Below, piece after piece: positions 10,835 through 22,043 of a DNA stretch of 64,000 nt. The DNA is from Lolium rigidum (Eukaryota; Streptophyta; Magnoliopsida; Poales; Poaceae): contig NC_061508.1 of the NCBI RefSeq assembly GCF_022539505.1, positions 262,390,736 to 262,454,735 of the forward strand, written 5' to 3'. The position numbers and the translations under genes are program-made. The first letter of the stretch is position 1, and every line of letters starts with the position of its first letter. A model generated the notes under the pieces. The model was not told where the DNA came from. It did not search any database and was given only the letters and a program-made list of their open reading frames with translations.

Positions 10835-11075
10835 ACGCTTTTTCTGGCGCCGTTGCCGGGGATATCAAGACACGCTGCAAGGGGAGTCTCCACTTCCAAT
10901 CTCTTTACTTTGTTTTTGTCTTGCTTTATGTTATTTACTGCTTTGTTTGCTTTATATCAAAAATACAAAAAATTTAGTTACTTGTTTTACTTACTATCTT
11001 GTTTGCGTTCTCCATATTAAAAATACAAAAAAATTAGTTACTTGCATTTACTTTATCTAGTTTGCTATTGCTAAA
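10835..11075 (+). promoter_or_regulatory. Element A leader with primer-binding site at 10845-10862
   Basis: The primer-binding site TGGCGCCGTTGCCGGGGA starts 11 bases after the LTR. The leader then holds an imperfect direct duplication built on AAAAATACAAAAA and TTAGTTACTTG (about 10961-10985 and 11019-11045), after which the gag start codon follows at 11076. Confidence 0.8.
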
Positions 11076-12575
11076 ATGGGTACTCCTGAAAATACTAAGT
11101 TGTGTGACTTTACTAGCACAAATAATAATGATTTCTTATGCACACCTATTGCTCCACCTGCTACTATAGCAGAATTCTTTGAAATTAAACCTGCTTTACT
11201 AAATCTTGTTATGAGAGAGCAATTTTCTGGTGTTAGTTCTGATGATGCTGCTGCCCATCTTAATAATTTTGTTGAACTATGTGAAATGCAAAAGTATAAG
11301 GATGTAGATGGTGACATTATAAAATTAAAATTGTTTCCTTTCTCATTAAGAGGAAGAGCTAAAGATTGGTTGCTATCTTTGCCTAAGAATAGTATTGATT
11401 CATGGACTAAATGTAAGGATGCTTTCATTGGTAGATATTATTCTCCTGCTAAAATTATATCTTTGAGAAGTAGTATAATGAATTTTAAGCAATTGGATAA
11501 TGAGCATGTTGCCCAAGCATGGAAAAGAATGAAATCTTTGGTTAAAAATTGCCCTACCCATGGACTGACTACTTGGATGATCATCCAAACCTTTTATGCA
11601 GGACTGAATTTTTCTTCACGGAACCTATTGGATTCAGCTGCTGGAGGTACTTTTATGTCCATCACTCTAGGCGCTGCAACAAAGTTTCTTGATGATATGA
11701 TGATAAACTACTCTGAATGGCACACGGAAAGAGCTCCACAAGGTAAGAAGGTAAATTCTGTTGAAGAAACCTCCTCCTTGAGTGATAAGATTGATGCTAT
11801 TATGTCTATGCTTGTGAATGGTAGATCTAATGTTGATCCTAATAATGTTCCTTTGGCTTCATTGGTTGCTCAAGAAGAACATGTTGATGTGAACTTCATT
11901 AAAAATAACAATTTCAACAACAAAGCTTATAGGAATAATTCTGGTAACAACTATAGGCCATATCCTTCTCATAATAGTAATGGTTATGGTAATTCTTATG
12001 GTAATTCTTACAATAATAATAGAAATGTACCCTCTGGTCTTGAAGCCATGCTTAAAGAATTTATTAGTACACAAACCGCTTTTAACAAATCTGTTGAAGA
12101 ACAGCTTGGTAAAATTGATATTCTTGCTTCTAAAGTTGATAGTCTTGCTGCTGATGTTGATTTTTTAAAATTGAAAGTTATGCCTAATGAAACTAAAGAT
12201 ATTAAGTCATTTGCTATAGAAAACGCCATCCAAGTTCGAATTAATGAGAATATTAGATTGATGGCCGAATTGCGTGCTAGGTGGGAAAAAGAAGAAAATG
12301 CTAAAGAGAATAATATAGCTAAAGTTTGGACTATTACCACCACTAGCAATGAAAATGCTTCACATGTTGCTACACCTCCTACTATCAATGGTAAAATAAT
12401 TGGTGTTGGCAATGTTTCTACTCCTAATGCAAAGCGTGCAAAATTGCCTGAAACTGTTAAAACTGCTGAAACTGCTTGTGATAAAACCGCTGATTTTTTT
12501 CAAAATATTGGGGACAATGATCCCATTGCTTTAGATCATAATGGTTTAGATTCTGATGATTGTCACATCTCTTAA
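11076..12575 (+). CDS. gag: Gag protein of element A
   Basis: 499 codons, uninterrupted, first ATG after the primer-binding site. The N-terminal half shows the Retrotrans_gag pattern (PF03732): LKLFPFSLRGRAKDWL around residues 88-103, then FIGRYYSPAKIISLR and FYAGLNFSSRNLLDSAAGG. The middle is Asn/Tyr-rich (about residues 270-310). The C-terminal half has helical segments (AMLKEFISTQTAFNKSVEEQL) likely to form a coiled coil, and a region near MAELRARWEKEEN. No CCHC zinc knuckle is visible. It would form the particle shell that packages element RNA. The frame continues in phase into the protease region after the TAA, so the original product may have been a fused gag-protease. Confidence 0.85.
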   Translation: MGTPENTKLCDFTSTNNNDFLCTPIAPPATIAEFFEIKPALLNLVMREQFSGVSSDDAAAHLNNFVELCEMQKYKDVDGDIIKLKLFPFSLRGRAKDWLLSLPKNSIDSWTKCKDAFIGRYYSPAKIISLRSSIMNFKQLDNEHVAQAWKRMKSLVKNCPTHGLTTWMIIQTFYAGLNFSSRNLLDSAAGGTFMSITLGAATKFLDDMMINYSEWHTERAPQGKKVNSVEETSSLSDKIDAIMSMLVNGRSNVDPNNVPLASLVAQEEHVDVNFIKNNNFNNKAYRNNSGNNYRPYPSHNSNGYGNSYGNSYNNNRNVPSGLEAMLKEFISTQTAFNKSVEEQLGKIDILASKVDSLAADVDFLKLKVMPNETKDIKSFAIENAIQVRINENIRLMAELRARWEKEENAKENNIAKVWTITTTSNENASHVATPPTINGKIIGVGNVSTPNAKRAKLPETVKTAETACDKTADFFQNIGDNDPIALDHNGLDSDDCHIS

Positions 12576-13180
12576 GTTATAAAGTTCTTACAAAAAATTG
12601 CTAAAAGTCCTAATGCTAGTGCTATAAATTTGGCCTTTACAAAACATATTACAAATGCTCTCATAAAAGCTAGAGAAGAGAAACTAAAACTTGAAACTTC
12701 TATTCCTAGGAAGTTAGAAGATGGTTGGGAGCCCATCATTAAGATGAAGGTCAATGATTTTGATTGTAATGCTTTATGTGATCTTGGTGCAAGTATTCCG
12801 TTATGCCTAAGAAAATCTATAATATGCTTGACTTGCCACCATTGAAAAACTGTTATTTGGATGTTAATCTTGCTGATAATTCTACAAAGAAACCTTTGGG
12901 GAGGATTGATAATGTTCGCATTACGGTTAACAATAACCTTGTCCCCGTTGATTTTGTTGTGTTGGATATTGAATGCAATGAATCTTGTCCCATTATATTG
13001 GGAAGACCTTTTCTTCGAACTGTTGGTGCTATTATTGATATGAAAGAAGGTAATATTAAATATCAATTTCCTCTCAAGAAAGGTATGGAACACTTCCCTA
13101 GAAAGAGAATGAAGTTACCTTTTGATTCTATCATTAGAATAAATTATGATGTTGATGCTTCATCTCTTGATGTTACTTGA
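12576..13180 (+). pseudogene. Aspartic protease of element A, frameshifted
   Basis: In the same frame as gag, directly after its TAA, a region leads to the active-site motif CDLGAS (about 12775-12795), the plant-retroelement form of DTG/DSG. One base is gained or lost near 12797-12803. The frame then switches and runs as PKKIYNMLDLPP, through VPVDFVVLDIE, to the C-terminal flap pattern PIILGRPFLRT, ending at 13178-13180. Reverse transcriptase, RNase H and integrase do not follow, so the element stops coding here. Because of the stop and shift no active protease would be made. Confidence 0.8.
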
Positions 13181-15775
13181 TACACACTTTCTGCGCCTAG
13201 CTGAAAGGCGTTAAAGAAAAGCGCTTATGGGAGACAACCCATGATTTTACTTCTGCACTTTTATTTTAAATTTGAGTCTTGGAAGTTGTTACTACTGTAG
13301 CAATCTCTCCTTATCTTTATTTTATTGCATAGTTGTGCCAAGTAAAGTCTTTGATAGTAAAGATGATACTAGATTTGGATTACTGCGCAGAAACATATTT
13401 CTTGCTGTCACGAATTTGAGTAGTATTATCTGTAGGTAACTCAGAAAAATATGCCAATTTACGTGAGTAATCCTCAGATATGTACACAACTTTCATTCAA
13501 TTTGAGCATTTTCATCTGAGAAAGTTTAGTGCCCCAGAAAAATTCGTCTTTACGGACTGTTCTGTTTTGACAGATTCTGCCTTTTATTTCGCATTGCCTG
13601 TTTTGCTATGTTTGATGGATTTCTTTGTTCCATTAACTTTCAGTAGCTTTGTGCAATGTCCAGAAGTGTTAAGAATGATTATGTCACCTCTGAACATGTG
13701 AATTTTTGATTATGCACTAACCCTCTAATGAGTTTGTTTTGAGTTTGGTGTGGAGGAAGTTTTCAAGGATCAAGAGAGGAGGATGATACAATAGGATCAA
13801 GGAGAGTGAAAGCTCTAAGCTTGGGGATGCCCTCGTGGTTCATCCCTGCATATTTCAAGAAGACTCAAGCATCTAAGCTTGGGGATGCCCAAGGCATCCC
13901 CTTCTTCATCGACAAATTATCAGGTCACCTCTAGTGAAACTATATTTTTATCCCGTCACATCTTATGTATTTTACTTGGAGCGTCTTTATGTTCTTGTTT
14001 TTGTTTGTTTGAATAAAATTGGATCCTAGCATTCATTGTGTGGGGGAGAGACACGCTCCGCTATTGCATATGAACACATATGTTCTTAGCTTTATTCTTA
14101 ATGTTCATGGCGATGGTTGAAACTGCTTCGTTAATTGTTATATGGTTGGAAACAGAAAATGCTACATGTGGTAATTGGTATAATGTCTTGAATAATTTGA
14201 TACTTGGCAATTCTTGTGCTCATATAAATCATGTTTAAGCTCTTGCATCATGTACTTTGCACCTATTAGTGAAGAAATACTGTAGAGCTTGTTGACATTT
14301 GGTTTGCATGATTGGTCTCTCTAAAGTCTAGATATTTTCTGGTAAGGGTTTGAACAACAAGGAAGACAGTGTAGAGTCTTATAATGCTTGCAATATGTTC
14401 TCATGTAAGCTTTGCTGTACCGGTTCATACTTGCGTTTGCTTCAAACAACCTTGCTAGCCTAAGCCTTGTATTGAGAGGGAATACTTCTCATGCATCCAA
14501 AACCTTGAGCCAAAAACTATGCCATTTGTGTCCACCATACCTACCTACTACATGGTATTTCTCTGCCATTCCAAAGTAAATTGCTTGAGTGCTACCTTTA
14601 AAATTCCATTCCTTTGTCTTTGCAATATATAGCTCATGGGAAAAATAGCTTAAAAACTATTGTGGTATTGAATATGTACTTATGTATCTTATTTCTTATT
14701 AAGTTGCTTGTTGAGCGATAACTATGTTCCTGGGGACGCCATCAACTATCCTTTGTTGAATATCATGTGAGTTGCTATGCATGTTCGTCTTGTCTGAAGT
14801 AAGGGTGATTTATCATGATCAAATGGTTTGAGTATGCATATTGTTAGAGAAGAACATTGGGCCGCTAACTAAAGCCATGATCCATGGTGGAATTTTCAGT
14901 TTGAACAACAATCCTCAATCTCTTATGAGAATATTATCTGTTGTTGAATGCTTATGTATTAAAGAGGAGTCCATTATCTGTTGTCTATGTTGTCCCGGTA
15001 TGGATGTCTAAGTTGAGAATAATCAAAAGCGAGAAATCCAATGCGAGCTTTCTCCTTAGACCTTTGTACAGCCGGCATAGAGGTACCCCTTTGTGATACT
15101 TGGTTAAAACATATGTTATGCGATGATAATCCATGTAAATCCGAGCTAATTAGGACAAGGTGCGGGCACCATTGGTAATCTATGCATGAGGCTTGCAACT
15201 TATAGGATATTTTATACATAACACATATGCTTTATTACTACCGTTGACAAAATTATTTCTTGTTTTTAAAATAAAAGCTCTAGCACAAATATAGCAATCC
15301 ATGCTTCCCTCTTCGAAGGGCCATTCTTATACTTTTATGTTGAGTCAGTTTACCTACTTCCTTCCATCTTAGAAGCAAACACTTGTGTTAACTGTGCATT
15401 GATTCTTACATACTTGCATATTTGCATTCATCATATTACTTTGTATTGACAACTATCCATGAGATATACATGTTACAAGTTGAAAGCAACTTCTGAAAGT
15501 TAAATCTTCCTTTGTGTTGCTTCAATGCCTTTACTTTGAGTTTATTGCTTTATGAGTTAACTCTTATGCAAGACTTATTGATGTTTGTCATGAAAGTACT
15601 ATTCATGAAAAGTCTTTGCTATATGATTCAGTTGTTTAATCATTGTCTTTACCATTGCTTCGAATCGCTGCATTCATTACATATGCTTACAATAGTATTG
15701 ATCAAGATTATGATAGCATGTCACTTCAGAAATTATCTTTGTTATCGTTTATCTACTCGAGGACGAGTAGGAACT
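13181..15775 (+). other. Element A internal 3' region, about 2.6 kb, non-coding
   Basis: No RT, integrase or other long ORF. The region corresponds in reverse complement to 4666-7237 in B and, more distantly, to 61620-63600. It contains the small conserved ORF at 13480-13701 and two internal copies of the polypurine-tract motif (13817-13830 and 13875-13888). One of these is part of a hairpin at 13881-13901 (GGGGATGCC, loop, GGCATCCCC). Its length and conservation in non-autonomous relatives suggest packaging or replication signals, which is inference. Confidence 0.7.
13480..13701 (+). CDS. Small ORF shared by elements A and B, unknown function
   Basis: 73-residue counterpart of the frame at 6612-6938 in B: MYTTFIQFEHFHLRKF at the start, then TDCSVLTDSAFYFALP and CPEVLRMIMSPLNM at the end. 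Not similar to any domain I know. Nucleotide conservation is comparable in and around it, so coding is unproven. Confidence 0.3.
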   Translation: MYTTFIQFEHFHLRKFSAPEKFVFTDCSVLTDSAFYFALPVLLCLMDFFVPLTFSSFVQCPEVLRMIMSPLNM

Positions 15776-15789
15776 AAGCTTGGGGATGC
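15776..15789 (+). promoter_or_regulatory. Element A polypurine tract
   Basis: AAGCTTGGGGATGC one base before the 3' LTR (15791). Same 14-mer as in B at 4666-4679. Confidence 0.8.
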
Positions 15790-15790
15790 T

Positions 15791-17251
15791 TGATACGTCT
15801 CAAACGTATCTATAATTTCTTATGTTCCATGCTAATTTATTGATGACACTCACATGTTTTATACACACTTTATGTCATATTTATGCATTTTCCGGCACTA
15901 ACCTATTGACAAGATGCCGAAGAGCCAGTTGCTGTTTTCTGCTGTTTTTGGTTTCAGAAATCCTACAAAGGAAATATTCTCGGAATTGGACGAAATCAAC
16001 GCCTAGGGTCTTACTTTTCCACGAAGCTTCCAGAAGACCGAAAGTGATACGAAGTGGGGCAACGAGGCGCCGCCACGCCAGGGCCGCGCGACCAAGGGTG
16101 GGGCCGCGCCGCCCTGTTGTGTGGGGCCCTCGCGTCGCCCCCTGACCTACCCTTCCGCCTATAAGAATCCTTCGTCGAGAAAACCCCAGTACCGAGAGCC
16201 ACGATACGGAAAACCTTCCAGAGACGCCGCCGCCGCCAATCACATCTCGGGGGATTCAGGAGATCGCCTCCGGCACCCTGCCGGGAGAGGGGAATCATCT
16301 CCCGGAGGACTCTTCATCACCATGATCGCCTCCGGAGTGATGTGTGAGTAGTTCACCCCTGGACTATGGGTCCATAGCAGTAGCTAGATGGTTGTCTTCT
16401 CCTCATGTGCTATCATTGTTCGATCTTGTGAGCTGCCTAACATGATCAAGATCATCTATTTGTAATGCTACATGTTGCTTTTGTTGGGATCCGATGAATA
16501 TGGAATACTATGTTATGTTGATTATCAATCTATCATCTATGTGTTGTTTATGATCTTGCATGCTCTCCGTTGCTAGTAGAGGCTCCGGCCAAGTTGATAC
16601 TTGTAACTCCAAGAGGGAGTATTTATGCTCGATAGTGGGTTCATGCCTCCATTAAATCTGGGACAGTGACAGAAAGTTCTAAGGTTGTGGATGTGCTGTT
16701 GCCACTAGGGATAAAACATCAATGCTATGTCTAAGGATATTTGTGTTGATTATATTACGCACCATACTTAATGCAATTGTCTGTTGTTTGCAACTTAATA
16801 CTGGAAGGGGTGCGGATGCTAACCCGAAGGTGGACTTTTTAGGCATAGATGCATGCTAGATAGCGGTCTATGTACCTTGTCGTAATGCCCAATTGAATTT
16901 CACACTACTCATCATAATATGTATGTGCATTGTCATGCCATCTTTATTTGTCAATTGCCCAACTGTAATTTGTTCACCCAACATGCTATTTCTTATCGGA
17001 GAGACACCACTAGTGAACTGTGGACCCCGGTCCATTCTTTTACATCGTATGCAATCTACTGCAATACTTGTTCTTACTGTTCTTTGCAAACATCATCTTC
17101 CACACTATACATCTAATCCTTTGTTACAGCAAGCCGGTGAGATTGACAACCTCACTGTTAAGTTGGGGTAAAGTATCTTGGTTGTGTTGTGCAGGTTCCA
17201 CGTTGGCGCCGGAATCCCTGGTGTTGCGCCGCACTACACTCCGCCACCATC
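15791..17251 (+). repeat. Element A 3' LTR, first segment
   Basis: Pairs with 2753-3164 and 9654-10700. Interrupted at CCATC (17247-17251) by element C; the remaining 132 bases are at 27734-27865. Confidence 0.92.
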
Positions 17252-18421
17252 TGTTGACCACCAAAACCCACCGACGAGTAGCGACGGGCAACACGAAGAG
17301 CCGGGAGGCTCCCAGGACTGCTGGTGGGCCCTGGTCCCTCGGGCGACGGCCCGCAAAGCTCCGGCACGCACGTCCGATGCTGGTGCAAGGGCGTGCCACC
17401 TGACCTATACCTGGTCAGGAAGATGATGGATTGCTTCGACTAGTTTCCTGCATGGCATACATGTAAACATTAAATACGAGCCTCGATCGGCTCTCAGGTT
17501 CTCCTGTGAATCGGCTCAAGGAGCCGATCCACCCATGATTCATATGAGATCTACGATAACATGGTGGTCCTGCTTGATCAATATTAGGTTAAAACGATCT
17601 ACGACGATCTAGGGTTTTCACCACATAACCGGAACGTCCTACACGTAATTGAGCCTAGCAGACACGAAAGATGATAATAAACCAGCCCTAGACAAGGCCT
17701 AAAAACCAACGTGGAGTTGATTCCCGGAACATCTTTTCTAGGACTAGCAAACTATACCTTACGTGCTACTGGATCCTTCAACCCGTTTGCAAGGCCTAAC
17801 TATGTAGATATCAAACTAATCCTTGAAGAACAAGGAGCAATCGTAACGGATCGAATCTACTAAATAATGACTAAGCAAGGTGCCACCCTTGCACCTAAGA
17901 TCGGTACAAGGGTGGCTAGATATCCAGGGGTAGCATGACTAATCAAATACATCAAGAAAGTTCCGATGCTAACCCTAACATATCCACGATAACAGTGTTG
18001 CTCGCCATCAAAAAGGCTTCAGTACGAGCAACACATGAACAACGAATAAACAAGATTCTGCCTAGATCGCAAGATGCGATCTAGGTAGCATAGCGCTTAC
18101 CCGGAAGAAACCCTCAAAACAAGGGGTGGCGATGCGCCTAGATTGGTTTATTGTGAACGTGATCGTCCTCCTTTCTCAATAACCCTAGATACATATTTAT
18201 AGTCCGTAGACTTCCTAACGTGGGAATAATCCCAACCGTGTACGAGCTAAACTCTACCTTTTAATCCTAACCGACACGTATCCTACTATATTTACGTATA
18301 CACGGGCAATTTAGCCCACACTCTTTATACAAGGCCGATTCATGAATAATTTCTACGTATATTTGCTAAGCCCATCTCAATCACGGCCCACCTCTGATTC
18401 GGTTAAAATCTGGTGATAACA
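17252..18421 (-). repeat. Element C 3' LTR
   Basis: 1170 bp, same length as its partner with a few substitutions and compensating small indels (for example CTCTCAGG versus CTCAGG near 17500). Next to it, TATGCCCCCCTGG (18422-18434) is the polypurine tract CCAGGGGGGCATA on the element strand. Confidence 0.93.
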
Positions 18422-18710
18422 TATGCCCCCCTGGTTTTGGTAATGGTAATTCCAAAACCACTCTGCTTTTTCTTCGTCGGGTCATGTCGTGGCAGAGCAG
18501 AACCGTCGGAGTATCCTTCATCATGATGCCTTGCCTTCTCAACTTCTCTGCAAGATTTGACAGTTTTTTTTGGCACCACTTCCTCGGAAACTGCTGTGGC
18601 ATTAAATCTCCACCATATCCCTTTTATTTAACCGTGCCGAACAGTTCGCCTCTTCATCCCCTTGCTCTGTACTAGCCATCGGCACCAAAAAACCCCCTTC
18701 TCCTGTAGCA
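18422..18710 (+). promoter_or_regulatory. Element C: polypurine tract and likely promoter side of the antisense ORF
   Basis: Holds the polypurine tract next to the LTR and, on the plus strand, a TATA-like TTTTATTTAACC about 90 bases before the antisense start codon at 18711. The promoter is an inference from spacing only. Confidence 0.4.
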
Positions 18711-19208
18711 ATGTCTACCTCTTCCTCCTCCTCCGCCTCGTCGGGTCTTTCTTCCCAGTCCTCCTCTTCCTCATCTTCCTCCTCCCGCGAACCCACGCTG
18801 GAGTGGGATTTGACGGCGGCGCACAACCACCGCGCCCCAGAGGAATGGGACCAGGAGGACCACGACTCCTTCGTCTGGTCTGAGGACGACAAGTCCTTGA
18901 CCAGTGGAGATGATGACCTCCAGTTCCTCGCCGACGAAGATCTGGAGGCGGAGAGCAAGGACGACTCGTTCTCCTGGGACGACTACACTTCCTCCGACGA
19001 GGAGGAAGAAGAAGAGGACGACGACTCCCTCGAGGACTACCCGCCGGTGAAGCGCTTCCGCGCCGGATCGGATGATGATGACGACGACGACGACGACGAG
19101 GAGGAGGAGGCTCCCATTGAGGGCTACGGGAGCAGCGACGAGGAGCCCGCCGGCAGCAGTGCCGACGGCAGCTCCAATGTCGACGACGAGGGCAGCGACG
19201 GCCCATAG
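18711..19208 (+). CDS. Antisense acidic serine-rich protein of element C
   Basis: 165 codons, intact, on the strand opposite to gag-pol and placed between integrase and the 3' LTR. It begins with a serine tract (about residues 2-25) and continues with long Asp/Glu runs (around residues 94-103 and 117-130). PVKRFRAGS between them resembles a small basic nuclear-localisation-like patch. Antisense ORFs in this position are described for Tat elements such as Grande, Retand and RIRE2, with unknown function. The acidic and serine-rich make-up is typical of proteins binding histones or basic partners, which is only a suggestion. It is better preserved than gag-pol in the same copy. Confidence 0.65.
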   Translation: MSTSSSSSASSGLSSQSSSSSSSSSREPTLEWDLTAAHNHRAPEEWDQEDHDSFVWSEDDKSLTSGDDDLQFLADEDLEAESKDDSFSWDDYTSSDEEEEEEDDDSLEDYPPVKRFRAGSDDDDDDDDDEEEEAPIEGYGSSDEEPAGSSADGSSNVDDEGSDGP

Positions 19209-19961
19209 AGTAGGACTAGTAGTAGTAGCAGATTGGTCAATAGACCTTTCTTTGTTCTCCCCCCCTTGAGCAATCGGCTCTTTCATTGTAAGAAATCCCT
19301 TCTATTAATGAAGAAAATGTTCCTCTGTCGATTTTGCTTTAACATCAATTTTGCCGATTGCCCAAGTAAGTCAACGCACAAAGAGCCGATGGCAGCGCAT
19401 CGGCCTTTTCCATAAAACGCGATTAAGGCCAAATCAGTTGCCTATTTACACGGTAATCTGCAACCTTTGTTTGAGAGAATAAAATCAGATCCCCGAAATT
19501 GCCGTCCAAACAGGTCTAATCCGTGTCCTTAGATCTCACACGCACAGATTCAACTCCTCAGCGAAACCCATGGGAGAATCATCCCAATGCCACGGTCTCT
19601 GGCCTGAAAATAATCCGTTAACTACTCAATTGAGCTTGTTCCTCTAGAGTCGATGGCTATGCATCGGCTTTTTTTTTATATTCTGAAGTCGATGTTCGTG
19701 CATCGGCTGTACTGGTATCCATATTTCTAAAGTCGATGTCTGTGCATCGGCTATGATTTGTATATAATTTTTTTTTACTGGCCGATTTTATGCATCGGCC
19801 CCCATATTTCACTGTCCGTCATCCCACATGCTTGGGAAATATTTCTTGAGATGTTGACCATTGACAGCTACTGGGAATTTAACACCGTCCAGCTGCTCGA
19901 GCATGTATGCATTACCCTTCAAAACCTGGTCGACTCTGTACGGACCGTGCCAATTAGGAGA
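19209..19961 (-). repeat. Element C spacer with a series of GCCGAT/ATCGGC hairpins
   Basis: No gene. Contains at least five short inverted repeats of the form (A)GTCGATG or GCCGAT, 6-10 bases, then GCATCGGC: 19384-19405, 19648-19669, 19687-19708, 19731-19752 and 19781-19800. A plausible polyadenylation region for the antisense ORF lies near 19303-19320 (TATTAATGAAGAAAAT). Confidence 0.6.
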
Positions 19962-22031
19962 TCATTTACCATATTCTTTATCCTTAGTCCCTAATGGCAA
20001 CACAGCTTCCCATACTAGATCACTAACCTGAAACTCTTTTGGTCTCACCTTCTTATTGTATGCGCGGGCTACCTTGGCTTTGTTCTCTTGAATCTTCTCC
20101 AACGACCAAAGTCTGAGATCCGTTGAATCCTCAATAGTATCACTCATCAGGGCTGCATATTCTTCAGCTGTTAGATCATTCTGAAACGTAACACGTCTCG
20201 ATCCAGCCGTAATTTCCCAAGGCAATACGGCTTCCTGCCCATAGACCAGCTGGTATGGCGAAGTTTTTATAGCTCCATGGCACGACATGCGATAGGCCCA
20301 CAAAGCTTCCGACAATACCTCATGCCAACGCCTAGGGTTCTCATCAACTTTCCTCTTAATCAGCTTGATAAGGCTCTGGTTGGACGCTTCAGCTTGCCCG
20401 TTGGCTTGAGCATAGTATGGAGACGATCGGATCAGCTTAATCCCCATGTCATCGCAGAACTTTCTGAATTCCTTAGAAACAAAGACCGATCCTCCATCGG
20501 TCGTGATAGTCTGGGGAATCCCGAATCTATGAATGACATGTTCTTTCACAAAATTGATAACATCTTCCGATTTTACCTTCTTCATAGGGACGGCCTCCAC
20601 CCATTTAGTGAAGTAATCTGTAATGGCCAAAATCCACTCGTGGCCTTTGCTCGATGCAGGATGGATTTTACCGATCATATCCATGCCCCAACCTCGAAAT
20701 GGCCAAGGCTTGATGATGGGGTTCATTGCCGATGCAGGCACCATCTGAATTTTCCCAAACATCTGACACGCTTGACACCCTTTATAGTACCTAAAGCAGT
20801 CCTCAAGCATGGTGGGCCAGTAAAACCCTGATCGCCTAATCAGCCACTTCATCTTATGAGCCGATTGGTGAGTTCCACAGGCGCCTTCATGCACCTCGTG
20901 TAAGAGCCGATTAGACTCGGTTGGTCCCAGGCATTTGAGCAGTAACCCTTCTAACGTTCTGTAGAACATATCATCTCCTATAAGGACATATTTCATGGCC
21001 TTATACCTTATCCGTTTAGGTGCCCCCCGAGCCGGATCCTTCAAGTAATTGAAGATATCGGCTCTCCAGTCATCCTGTTCCAGGAACTGCACCTGAACTT
21101 CTGACCCGTCTGGTATGTCCTTGTAGCCTGACGCCATCTGTGCGAGATCGTTGGCCTCGGTATTTTGAGATCTTGGGACCCAATTGAAGTTGATGTACCG
21201 AAATTGTGCCATCAGCTCGCGGCATTCCATCCATAATGGGAAGAGTGACTCACTCTCGCACTTGTATTCGTCCGTGAGCTGGGAAATCACCAACTTAGAG
21301 TCTCCAAAAAGTTCCACCGCTTCTGCCCCGGCTTCCAAAAGCAACTCCATTCCCTTGCGTATTGCCTCATACTCAGCGACATTGTTGGTACAAGGGGTAG
21401 ATAACCTGATGGAGAAGGAATATGTTGCCCCCCGAGGCGACACGAGCAGAATGCCGATGCCACAACCATCGTCACAAGCCGATCCATCGAAGAACATAGC
21501 CCATGCACGTACAGATAGTGCTGCTATATTAGTATTGATTCGTTCAGCAATGAGATCGGCCAATGCTTGTCCTTTGACTGCTTTCGCAGGCTGATACCGA
21601 AGATCAAACTCCGGTAATGCAAACATCCATTTACCGAGTCGGCCTTTTAAAACAGGGGCCGACAACATATGTTTGACGATGTCTGATTTGCATATGATGA
21701 TGATTTCTGCCGTCAGAAAGATATGACGAAGGTTGGTGCAGGTGAAAAACAAGCAGAGGCACAACTTCTCGATCTCAGGATACCTCGTCTCTGCATCCAG
21801 CATCCTTCCGCTGAGGTAGAAAGCCACCTTTTCCAGACCATCATAAAGTTGCACCACCACTGACGCGATGGAAGTGTCAGCTACCGATAAGTAAATGTAG
21901 AATGGTCTGTCTTGCTGAGGCGGAACCAGCACAGGCGGTGTCGATAGATACTCCTTAATCTCGTCAAACGCTTGCTGCTGCTCTGCCCCCCAGTGAAACT
22001 CGTCATCAGATTTAATTTTCACCAATCCCAT
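19962..22031 (-). pseudogene. pol: Element C RNase H, second (archaeal-type) RNase H and integrase
   Basis: 689 open codons in one frame. It starts with the RT-linked RNase H (degenerate: PFYIYLSVADTSIASVVVQ). Then comes a second RNase H with WAMFFDGSACDDGCGIGILL, NNVAEYEA and LFGDSKLVISQL, giving D, E and D. The integrase has an HHCC finger (HEGACGTHQSAHK ... CQAC) and a catalytic core with WGMDMIGKIHP, TTDGGSVFVSKEF and NGQAEASNQ, so D, D and E are present. It ends near 19962 with the typical VSDLVWEAVLPLGTKDKE. A TGA just upstream (about 22044) separates it from RT, in NLSG/IEPFMGL, most simply from CGA. Confidence 0.88.
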
Positions 22032-22043
22032 AAACGGCTCAAT

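Noticed and set aside
18715..19286. Minus-strand Arg/Pro-rich frames across the antisense ORF of C
   Set aside because: Opposite-strand shadow of Asp/Glu and Ser codons; no start context or motif.
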